From an uncultured Bacilli bacterium (GTDB lineage: Bacteria > Bacillota_I > Bacilli_A > RF39 > UBA660), in the NCBI GenBank assembly GCA_910583685.1, contig CAJTXY010000027.1:1-16331 (forward strand): a stretch of 16,331 nt of DNA. Reading direction: 5' to 3'. The notes under the pieces are model-generated. The model made no database searches. It had not been told where the DNA came from and saw only the letters and a program-made list of their open reading frames with translations. This document shows positions 6,754-13,364 of the stretch, piece after piece (position 1 is the stretch's first letter; the number at the start of each line of letters is the position of its first letter). Made by a program: the position numbers and the translations under genes.

Positions 6754-9174
6754 ATGTATCCACTAGGGAAACAATTTGAAATTGATTATACAAATACATT
6801 TGCAGACAGTAAAGCTGTATTTCGTGGAAATAATTGGCGTATTAGTGTACTCTCTGAACGTTTGGTGCGGTTGGAGTATGATCCTACTGGTAAATTTGTA
6901 GATATTCCTAGTCAGTTGGTTCGAAAGAGAAATTTTGGACTTCCTGATTTTAAAGTACAACAAGATGCTTCTTATATTGAAATTACGACTCGTTATTTTA
7001 AACTTTCTTATGCTAAAGGACAAGTTTTTCAAGGAAATAGTATTGATCCAATGAAAAATTTAAAAATAACATTGATTAGTAATGATAAGGATAGAGAGAG
7101 AAACTGGTATTATGGGCATCCAGAGGTTCGTAATGCGAATGGGAATATGGTATCTGTTGATATTCCGAGCAGTAATGTTTATAATCGAGGTCTTTATTCT
7201 TTTGAAGGATTTGCAAGTATTAATGATAGTAATAATAAACTGATTGCGAAAGATGGGACACTTCTTGATCGTGCTCCAGGAAGTCTTGATATTTATGTAT
7301 TTATGTATGATAAAGATTTTTCACAGGCTTTGATTGACTACTTTAAGTTAACTGGGTTTCCAGACTTGCCACCTCGCTATGCTTTTGGAAATTGGTGGAG
7401 TAGAAATATAGATTATAGTGATCAGAAATTAGAGGGACTTTTTAAAAAATTTGAAAAGAAAAAAATTCCTATTTCTATTTTGCTCTTAGATAATGATTGG
7501 CATTACCGAAATGTTGGAGAACATATAGGACTTAAGAGCGGATTTACTTTTAATAAGAGTCTGTTTCCTGATCCTGCTCTTACCATTGAAAAAATTCATA
7601 AAAGAAATATTCGTGTTGGTCTTAAATTGGATCCAACCGCTGGAATTTATCCTCACGAAGCATTCTTTCCTACCGCTTCTAAATACTTGGGAATTAATGA
7701 AGCTAAAATTGTATTATTTGATCCTTTAAATCCTAAACTTTTAGATATTTACTTTAAAGTGTTTTTACATCCACTTGAAGCTTTGGGTGTTGACTTTTTT
7801 TGGAATGATTATAGTGGAAATAGTAACCTATTAAATTTATGGGCAATTAATCATTACCAGTATTTGGATTCAGGAAGAAATGTTGCGAAGCGACCTCTTT
7901 ATTTATCAAGGAACTCTATTTATGCGCCACATAAACAATCTATTTTATATGCGGGAAGTGGCGAGGTCAGTTGGGGTGAGCTTAAAAAGATTCCTTTTAT
8001 GACTCTCAATGCTGCCAATATTGGGGTCAGCTTTTGGAGTCATGATGTTGCAGGAAATCACGGAGGGATTGAAGATCCAGAGCTTTATATTCGCTATGTT
8101 CAACTTGGTGTATTTTCTCCTATTTTTCGCTTTCACGCAGCACGGGGACCATATTATAAACGGGAACCTTGGCTTTGGGATGTAAAGACAGAGACCATTG
8201 TTGCGAATTATTTACGCCTTCGTCATCGTCTTATTCCTTATTTGTATACAGAGGCTTATGGTTATCATCAAGTAGGGACTCCTTTGATTCAGCCACTTTA
8301 CTATAATTACCCTTGGATTTATGATGATACACTTTATCGTAATCAGTATTACTTCGGTTCTCAACTTATGGCGGCACCTATTCTTGATAAGAAAGATCCT
8401 GTTATGAACCGAACTGTTCATCGCTTTTTTATACCAGATGGTATTTGGTATGATTTTACAACTGGGAAAAAATTCCCTGGGGCAAAAAAATACGTTTCCT
8501 TCTTTCGTGATGAGGATTATCCGATCTTTGCTCACGCAGGTTCTATTATTCCTCTTTCTAATCGGAGTGATCGGAATAATACAGGTCTTGCTACTGATAT
8601 GGAAATTCATATCTTTCCGGGAGTATCTAACACTTATACTCTATATGATGATGATGGAATTACGTCTTTATATAAAGAGGGGTATTTCTTGAAGACATCC
8701 ATTGACTATAACTATTTGCGTAATAATTATACAGTTATTATTCGTTCTGTTGAAGGAAAAAGCGGAATTGTTCCAGAAACTAGAAATTATAAATTGGTAT
8801 TTAGAAATACAAGGGAAGCAGATGATGTTTCGGCATTTCATAACGCAACACCGCTAAATATTCGAAAGGGAATTGATGGTAACGATTTTGTGGTTGAGGT
8901 GTTAAATGCTCCAACAATTGGACAAGTAACAGTTAATTGTAAAGGACGCGATATTGAGATTGATGCTGTTCGTGTTATTAACGATGATATTGATAGTATC
9001 TTGATGGATCTACAAATTAATACTTATTTAAAAGAAGAGATTGCAAGTATTATTTTCGGAGAAGAACCTATTAAGAAAAAACGTATTGCAATTCGTAAGC
9101 TTAAGAAGAAAGGGCTTTCTCGTGAATATATGACATTATTTTTGAAACTTTTAGAGTATATTGCAGAAGTATAG
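6754..9174 (+). CDS. Glycoside hydrolase family 31 (alpha-glucosidase/alpha-xylosidase superfamily)
   Basis: This 806-residue enzyme has no signal peptide and is probably cytoplasmic, acting on imported or stored alpha-glycosides. Counting from the ATG at 6754, an N-terminal beta-sandwich (about 1-200) precedes the barrel, which opens with PPRYAFGNWWSR. ILLLDNDWH (242-250) lines the sugar pocket. The nucleophile is D352 in DFFWNDYSG and the acid/base is D431 in FWSHDVAGNHGG. The region around 452-474 (LGVFSPIFRFH...REPW) is a strong GH31 block. Beta domains follow (FAHAGSIIPL; TLYDDDG near 640), and a ~60-residue lysine-rich helical tail ends the protein. The usual GD before the acid/base strand reads GE here (E404). 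An in-frame GTG at 6745 exists, but it lies inside GAGGGTGA (6741-6748), which is an ideal ribosome binding site for the ATG. No transporter or regulator adjoins it, so its substrate cannot be fixed. Confidence 0.9.
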   Translation: MYPLGKQFEIDYTNTFADSKAVFRGNNWRISVLSERLVRLEYDPTGKFVDIPSQLVRKRNFGLPDFKVQQDASYIEITTRYFKLSYAKGQVFQGNSIDPMKNLKITLISNDKDRERNWYYGHPEVRNANGNMVSVDIPSSNVYNRGLYSFEGFASINDSNNKLIAKDGTLLDRAPGSLDIYVFMYDKDFSQALIDYFKLTGFPDLPPRYAFGNWWSRNIDYSDQKLEGLFKKFEKKKIPISILLLDNDWHYRNVGEHIGLKSGFTFNKSLFPDPALTIEKIHKRNIRVGLKLDPTAGIYPHEAFFPTASKYLGINEAKIVLFDPLNPKLLDIYFKVFLHPLEALGVDFFWNDYSGNSNLLNLWAINHYQYLDSGRNVAKRPLYLSRNSIYAPHKQSILYAGSGEVSWGELKKIPFMTLNAANIGVSFWSHDVAGNHGGIEDPELYIRYVQLGVFSPIFRFHAARGPYYKREPWLWDVKTETIVANYLRLRHRLIPYLYTEAYGYHQVGTPLIQPLYYNYPWIYDDTLYRNQYYFGSQLMAAPILDKKDPVMNRTVHRFFIPDGIWYDFTTGKKFPGAKKYVSFFRDEDYPIFAHAGSIIPLSNRSDRNNTGLATDMEIHIFPGVSNTYTLYDDDGITSLYKEGYFLKTSIDYNYLRNNYTVIIRSVEGKSGIVPETRNYKLVFRNTREADDVSAFHNATPLNIRKGIDGNDFVVEVLNAPTIGQVTVNCKGRDIEIDAVRVINDDIDSILMDLQINTYLKEEIASIIFGEEPIKKKRIAIRKLKKKGLSREYMTLFLKLLEYIAEV

Positions 9175-9200
9175 TGGCTAGTATGCCACTTTTTCTTTTT
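9173..9200 (+). terminator. Intrinsic terminator after GH31
   Basis: AGTGGC (9173-9178) pairs perfectly with GCCACT (9185-9190) around a 6-base loop and is followed by TTTTCTTTTT. The stem begins inside the TAG stop codon. Confidence 0.75.
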
Positions 9201-9203
9201 CAC

Positions 9204-9232
9204 TTGAACTCTTTTTTGTTTTGTGATAGAAT
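9204..9232 (+). promoter_or_regulatory. Promoter of the unknown 246-residue gene
   Basis: TTGAAC (9204-9209), a 17-base spacer and TAGAAT (9227-9232), with TG one base ahead of the -10. The promoter covers an upstream in-frame ATG at 9223, which rules that ATG out as the start of the coding sequence. Confidence 0.7.
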
Positions 9233-9261
9233 TTATTTTCGGTGAAGGAGAGAGACGTATT

Positions 9262-10002
9262 ATGAGTAGTGTTAATCGGATGGGACTTGAGTATTTGTTA
9301 AGAAATGTTCGTTTACAAAGTCAAATGAATCAGAAGGAAAAAAATGCGGATCATTCTTATGTTGTACAAACATATCAATTATTAGATGAACCAGTTGTAG
9401 TAGGGCATTCTTTAGTCGAAGATACTTTTCAGCAGCGACTAGATAAAATACAGAGCTTAGGTTTTGCGTGTATTTATACTGATCAGGGACAGTCATTGTT
9501 GTTTCATAGAGAAAAAAGTGGCTTTTGTGCTATTGATAAAACAACTTGTAAGATTGATTCTATTTTTTTGAATAAAGATTTGGATGGTGCCGTTAGAGCA
9601 AATGGGATTGCTGCAATGAGTAGAGTTTTAGAAGGAGAGTTTTCTAGTCTACCGTTTATAGAGAATTTTTCTTATAGAGACTTGCCACTGATTTCAGAGC
9701 TAGATCAGACTAAGCTGCCAGTAGAAGAGAGTGCCGAACAATTATTGGGACTTACAGAGAAAAGCCAAATTGAACAGTTTGAAGAGTCAGGCTATGCACT
9801 TGGACTTGACTGTAGCTGGGCTTTAAATATAATTTATCAAAGTAGGGAAAGAAGACAGGAAGCAATGGATGAGGTTTTTCATCATAAAATGGAATGTCTA
9901 CCACAAGAGGTGCAGGATTTTTACGGTTATCAGTCTTCTAAAAGGCAGACTGGTTTTGTTAAAACAAAGGTCTTTTCTGATCAAGTTGTAAACTATAATT
10001 AA
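9262..10002 (+). CDS. Unrecognised 246-residue soluble protein
   Basis: I do not recognise this family. The frame runs from ATG 9262 to TAA 10002, with GAAGGAGAG (9244-9252) nine bases ahead and a good promoter further upstream. Base and codon use match the neighbours. No signal peptide, membrane helix, cysteine cluster or nucleotide-binding motif is visible. The N-terminal ~35 residues look helical and charged. Residues ~55-120 alternate short hydrophobic strands (PVVVGHSLV, GFACIYTD, SLLFHR, GFCAID), suggesting an alpha/beta domain. A Glu/Gln-rich helical stretch follows (about 150-215). It stands alone between the GH31 terminator and the leucine T-box promoter. I see no clear terminator after it, so some transcripts may run into the T-box leader. 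No function is proposed. Confidence 0.7.
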   Translation: MSSVNRMGLEYLLRNVRLQSQMNQKEKNADHSYVVQTYQLLDEPVVVGHSLVEDTFQQRLDKIQSLGFACIYTDQGQSLLFHREKSGFCAIDKTTCKIDSIFLNKDLDGAVRANGIAAMSRVLEGEFSSLPFIENFSYRDLPLISELDQTKLPVEESAEQLLGLTEKSQIEQFEESGYALGLDCSWALNIIYQSRERRQEAMDEVFHHKMECLPQEVQDFYGYQSSKRQTGFVKTKVFSDQVVNYN

Positions 10003-10030
10003 CTGTTTTATAAAAAATAGATATATTTTA

Positions 10031-10058
10031 TTGCAATTATTAGAATTTTTGGTATACT
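10031..10058 (+). promoter_or_regulatory. Promoter of the T-box/leuS operon
   Basis: TTGCAA (10031-10036), a 16-base spacer and TATACT (10053-10058), with TG one base ahead. The predicted start near 10065 fits the beginning of the T-box leader. Confidence 0.7.
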
Positions 10059-10064
10059 AATAAT

Positions 10065-10274
10065 AGTTTTTAGATATGGGAAGTAGTAGTAGTTAATTTT
10101 TCTTATCAAAAGAGAGTTTGTGGAAGGTGGAAACAAATATAAGAAAATAACGAACTTGATTTCCTTATAAATATTTCGGGTAAGACCGTTATCTCTTTGA
10201 AAGATGCATAGAAATTTCTATGAATTAAGGTGGTACCGCGAATGATTCGTCCTTATGTTTAGGGGCGTTTTTTT
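10065..10274 (+). promoter_or_regulatory. T-box riboswitch sensing uncharged tRNA-Leu
   Basis: The T-box AAGGTGGTACCGCG lies at 10227-10240. Upstream is a typical Stem I. An AGTA stretch (within 10085-10094) faces GAA (10152-10154), as in the S-turn next to the specifier. The upper stem ATTTTTCTTAT/ATAAGAAAAT is followed by GAGAG (10112-10116), GTTTGT/ACAAAT and a GGTGG apical motif. The triplet after GAA is CTT (10155-10157), a leucine codon. CATAGA/TCTATG (10207-10222) forms Stem III. The antiterminator pairs AAGG with CCTT and GCGAA with TTCGT. The UGGU bulge would pair with ACCA, i.e. a tRNA with discriminator A, as expected for tRNA-Leu. When tRNA-Leu is uncharged, read-through into the downstream genes is expected. 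The specifier register is read by eye. Confidence 0.9.
10248..10274 (+). terminator. T-box-controlled terminator
   Basis: CGTCCT (10248-10253) pairs with GGGGCG (10262-10267), with two G-U pairs, followed by seven U. The left arm is shared with the antiterminator (CCTT, 10251-10254), so the two structures are mutually exclusive. Confidence 0.8.
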
Positions 10275-10287
10275 ATTGGAGGTGGAG

Positions 10288-10641
10288 ATGGAAGAGTTTG
10301 TTTTATTTGTGATGACGTTTATTTTTTTGTTTCTCATTTATCAGATTTTTGTTGTGAGAAAGGCGAGGCGTCGCAATTCGGCGAAGAAGCCGATGGAGGT
10401 TCGTTACTTAGAATCTCGATATAAAATTGATTTGAAACTTGTGGATTATAAAAAATTATTGTTAGTAATTTCTATTGTTTCCTCATTCGATATTGCACTT
10501 TTGGTCTCAATTGTAATGATGATTCATAATTATATTCTAGAAATTGCAGTGGCATTATTTTTGATAATTCCCTTGATACTTTTTAGTTATCATTTGATTG
10601 GAAGTTATTATGTTAAGAAAGGAATGATTAAAGATGTATGA
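10288..10641 (+). CDS. Small three-helix membrane protein of the leuS operon
   Basis: This is a 117-residue protein of unknown family. Three hydrophobic helices are visible at about residues 4-23, 55-78 and 82-105. A very basic loop (RKARRRNSAKK, 24-34) follows helix 1, which by the positive-inside rule places that loop in the cytoplasm and the N-terminus outside. The start is ATG 10288, served by GGAGGTG (10278-10284) directly after the T-box U-run. An in-frame ATG at 10255 lies inside the terminator hairpin and is not used. Its last 8 bases overlap leuS. Being between the T-box and leuS, it must be induced by leucine starvation together with LeuRS. A role in leucine or tRNA physiology is inference from position only; it is much smaller than known amino-acid permeases. 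Confidence 0.8.
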   Translation: MEEFVLFVMTFIFLFLIYQIFVVRKARRRNSAKKPMEVRYLESRYKIDLKLVDYKKLLLVISIVSSFDIALLVSIVMMIHNYILEIAVALFLIIPLILFSYHLIGSYYVKKGMIKDV

Positions 10642-13027
10642 TTTTAAGAAAATAGAGGAGAAATGGAGAAAGTATTGGTCAGATAATGATACTTTTCACA
10701 CTAATGTATGGGATTTTAGTAAACCTAAGTTTTATGCACTTGATATGTTTCCTTATCCATCTGGGGTAGGACTTCATGCTGGACATGCTGAAGGGTATAC
10801 GGCAACTGATATTATTTCTCGTATGAAGAGAATGCAAGGGTATAATGTGCTTCATCCGATGGGGTATGATTCTTTTGGGCTTCCTGCAGAACAGTATGCA
10901 GTGACTACTGGAAATCATCCTAATGGATTTACTGAAAAGAATATTGATACTTTTACTAAGCAGTTAAAGTCTATTGGATTTGATTATGATTGGAGTAAAC
11001 TTTTAAAGACCAGTGATCCTCAGTTTTATAAGTGGACGCAATGGATATTTAAGCAATTATATTTAGATGGTTATGCAAAATATATTGATATGCCTGTTAA
11101 CTGGTGTGAAGAACTTGGAACAGTTCTTTCTAATGATGAAGTGATTGATGGTAAGAGTGAACGTGGTGGTTTTCCTGTTATTCGTAAGAATATGAAACAA
11201 TGGGTGATTGATCAGGCTTCTTTTGCTGAAAAACTTTTGGATGGTCTTAATGAGGTGGATTGGCCAGAGTCAACAAAAGAGATGCAAAGAAATTGGATTG
11301 GTAAATCTGTTGGAGCTCATATTACTTTTAAAGTCAAAAATAGTGATGAGGAATTTGTTGTATTTACGACTCGTCCTGATACATTATTTGGTGCTACTTA
11401 CTGTGTAATGGCACCAGAACACACTCTTGTAGATCTTATTACAACCGATGATAAAAGAGATGAAGTGAATGCTTATAAAAGTGTATGTGCTTGTAAGAGT
11501 GATTTAGAAAGAACAGAGTTAAATCACGATAAAACAGGTGTCTTTATTGGTGCTTATGCTATTAATCCTGTAAATCAAGAAGAAATTCCTATTTATATTT
11601 CTGATTATGTTTTGGCAAGTTATGGAACTGGTGCGATTATGGCAGTTCCTGCTCACGATGATCGTGATTATGAGTTTGCAAAGAAATTTGGTATTTCTAT
11701 TGTTCCTGTTTTAGAGGGAGGAGATATCGATAAGGAAGCCTTTACTGAAGATGGCGTTCATATTAATTCAGAATTTTTAGATGGTATGAATAAGGAAGAG
11801 GCAATTCATAAAATGATTACGTGGTTAGAAGATCATCATTGTGGTGAAAAACATATCAATTATAAAATGCGTGAATGGATTTTTGCTCGTCAACGTTATT
11901 GGGGAGAACCAATGCCTGTTGTTTATTTAGAGGATGGAAATATTCATATATTAGATGATGAGGAATTGCCACTTGTACTTCCAGAGCTTGAGGATTATAA
12001 AGGACATAGTGGAAAGGCACCACTTGAGAATGCGAAGAGTTGGAAAGAATATGATTATAATGAAAAAAAGGGGTATAGAGAAACTTCTACTATGCCTGGT
12101 AGTGCAGGTTCTTCTTGGTATTTCTTACGTTATATTGATCCTCATAACGATCAGGTTTTTGCAGACTATGAGTTATTAAAACACTGGATGCCAGTAGATT
12201 TATATGTGGGAGGGCCAGAGCACGCAGTTGGTCATTTAATGTATGCTCGTATTTGGAATCGTTATTTGTATGATAAAGGACTATCTCCTGTAAAAGAGCC
12301 TTTTAAAAAGCTTGTACATCAAGGAATGATTTTGGGTGCGAATGGAATTAAAATGGGAAAACGTTATCCGGACTTTGCTATTGATCCCCTTGATATTGTA
12401 AGGGATTATGGTGCAGATACTCTTCGTCTTTATGAGATGTTTATGGGGCCTCTTGAAGCCTCTAAGCCTTGGAGTAAGCAGGGAGTAGAAGGAGCACAGA
12501 AGTTCTTGGATCGTGTTTATCGTTTGTATGAATCTGGTAAGATTTCGGAAAGAGAAAATAAGAATTTAGAAAAGATTTATCATCAGACTGTGAAAAAGGT
12601 TACGGATGATTTTGAAACACTTAACTTTAATACTGCAATTAGTCAAATGATGATTTTTATCAATGCTGTTTATAAAGAAGAGGTTTTTCCTAAAGAATAT
12701 GCTGAGGGCTTTGTTAAGCTTCTAAATCCAGTCGCTCCTCATATTACTGAAGAGTTGTGGGAAATGTTAGGTCATAGTGATACTATTGCCTATGAGGTTT
12801 GGCCTAGTTATGATGAGAGCTTACTTGTAGAAGAAGAAAAAGAAATAGCAGTACAAGTAAATGGAAAAGTACGTGCTACGATTCATATTGCAGTGGATGA
12901 AGATGAGGATGCCATCAAAGAAAAAGCATTAGCAGAAGAGAATGTTCAAAGACACATTTCTGGTAAAGAAGTTGTAAAAGTAATTGTTATTAAAGGTAAG
13001 ATTGTAAATATTGTCGTAAAAGGGTAA
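10634..13027 (+). CDS. leuS: Leucyl-tRNA synthetase
   Basis: This 797-residue class I synthetase charges tRNA-Leu in the cytoplasm. It is close to the ~805 residues usual in Bacillota. The HIGH motif is HAGH (48-51) after PYPSGVGL. The CP1 editing domain is complete, with TTRPDTLFGATY (245-256) and GTGAIMAVPAHDDRDYEFA (331-349), so mischarged tRNA should be hydrolysed. WYFLRY (495-500) and YVGGPEHAVGHLMYAR (524-539) belong to the catalytic domain. The usual KMSKS loop reads KMGKR (573-577), an unusual form. The anticodon-binding domain and the C-terminal AVQVNGKVR domain are present. The gene starts 8 bases inside the membrane-protein gene (ATGTATGA overlap), with AAGGA about ten bases ahead. 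Both genes are under the leucine T-box. A terminator follows immediately. Confidence 0.97.
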   Translation: MYDFKKIEEKWRKYWSDNDTFHTNVWDFSKPKFYALDMFPYPSGVGLHAGHAEGYTATDIISRMKRMQGYNVLHPMGYDSFGLPAEQYAVTTGNHPNGFTEKNIDTFTKQLKSIGFDYDWSKLLKTSDPQFYKWTQWIFKQLYLDGYAKYIDMPVNWCEELGTVLSNDEVIDGKSERGGFPVIRKNMKQWVIDQASFAEKLLDGLNEVDWPESTKEMQRNWIGKSVGAHITFKVKNSDEEFVVFTTRPDTLFGATYCVMAPEHTLVDLITTDDKRDEVNAYKSVCACKSDLERTELNHDKTGVFIGAYAINPVNQEEIPIYISDYVLASYGTGAIMAVPAHDDRDYEFAKKFGISIVPVLEGGDIDKEAFTEDGVHINSEFLDGMNKEEAIHKMITWLEDHHCGEKHINYKMREWIFARQRYWGEPMPVVYLEDGNIHILDDEELPLVLPELEDYKGHSGKAPLENAKSWKEYDYNEKKGYRETSTMPGSAGSSWYFLRYIDPHNDQVFADYELLKHWMPVDLYVGGPEHAVGHLMYARIWNRYLYDKGLSPVKEPFKKLVHQGMILGANGIKMGKRYPDFAIDPLDIVRDYGADTLRLYEMFMGPLEASKPWSKQGVEGAQKFLDRVYRLYESGKISERENKNLEKIYHQTVKKVTDDFETLNFNTAISQMMIFINAVYKEEVFPKEYAEGFVKLLNPVAPHITEELWEMLGHSDTIAYEVWPSYDESLLVEEEKEIAVQVNGKVRATIHIAVDEDEDAIKEKALAEENVQRHISGKEVVKVIVIKGKIVNIVVKG

Positions 13028-13047
13028 GACGGGAGTCTTGCTTTTTT
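13024..13047 (+). terminator. Intrinsic terminator after leuS
   Basis: GTAAGAC (13024-13030) pairs with GTCTTGC (13035-13041), with one G-U, around a GGGA loop, followed by six U. The stop codon TAA (13025-13027) lies within the stem. Confidence 0.8.
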
Positions 13048-13125
13048 GTTGCTAAGATAATTACTTTTTGTGCATTTTCAACAAATTTTGTGGAAAACTA
13101 ATTTTATACTATATTTGGTGATTAG

Positions 13126-13299
13126 ATGAAGGTAAAAATATTTGATGAAGAAGATGAGAAAGATTTAGAAAATGCGATTAATTCTTTTTTAGAAGAATTT
13201 GATAAAGAAATCGTAGATATTAAGTATCAGGTGAGTTCTTCTATCTTTGGAGAGGAACAGATATACTGTTTTTCTGCTATGATTGTGTACTTGAAATAG
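13126..13299 (+). CDS. Cse60-like small sporulation-associated protein
   Basis: This 57-residue protein fits the Spore_Cse60 family (Bacillus subtilis Cse60 is about 60 residues). It begins MKVKIFDEEDEKDLENAINSF, has a central VDIKYQVS strand, and ends in EEQIYCFSAMIVY, the family's most conserved block. It is acidic, cytoplasmic and without membrane segments. GGTGA (13117-13121) lies four bases ahead of the ATG. It stands alone between the leuS terminator and the murJ promoter, and I see no convincing housekeeping promoter for it. The molecular function of Cse60 is not known. Its presence hints at sporulating ancestry but does not prove that this organism sporulates, since homologues also occur in non-sporulating relatives. 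Confidence 0.8.
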   Translation: MKVKIFDEEDEKDLENAINSFLEEFDKEIVDIKYQVSSSIFGEEQIYCFSAMIVYLK

Positions 13300-13303
13300 T
13301 TTG

Positions 13304-13332
13304 TTTCCAAAAACTTCTATTTATGGTATGAT
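13304..13332 (+). promoter_or_regulatory. Promoter of the murJ-femAB operon
   Basis: TTTCCA (13304-13309), a 17-base spacer and TATGAT (13327-13332), with TG one base ahead of the -10. The predicted start is near 13339, about 25 bases before the GTG start. Confidence 0.6.
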
Positions 13333-13364
13333 TAGTAAGAAGAAAATAAAATGGAAGTGATTAC

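Noticed and set aside
8212..8610. Long open frame on the minus strand inside the GH31 gene
   Set aside because: Antisense shadow of a clearly conserved coding region; no ribosome binding site and no recognisable protein pattern. The same holds for 6763-7032.
9223..9261. Upstream in-frame ATG of the unknown gene
   Set aside because: It lies inside the predicted promoter (-10 at 9227-9232) and has no ribosome binding site; ATG 9262 has both promoter and site correctly placed.
10083..10095. GTAGTAGTAG triplet run as a microsatellite
   Set aside because: Only about three units, and it lies in the T-box Stem I where the AGTA of the S-turn is expected.
10255..10287. Upstream in-frame ATG of the three-helix protein
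   Set aside because: It falls in the T-box terminator loop; GGAGGTG at 10278-10284 points to ATG 10288.
13105..13115. TATACT/TATATT as a promoter for the Cse60-like gene
   Set aside because: It is too close to the ribosome binding site at 13117 and has no matching -35 at 16-18 bases.
13294..13322. AAATAG...CTATTT hairpin as a terminator after the Cse60-like gene
   Set aside because: Only six AT-rich pairs around a long loop and no U-run; it also overlaps the murJ promoter.
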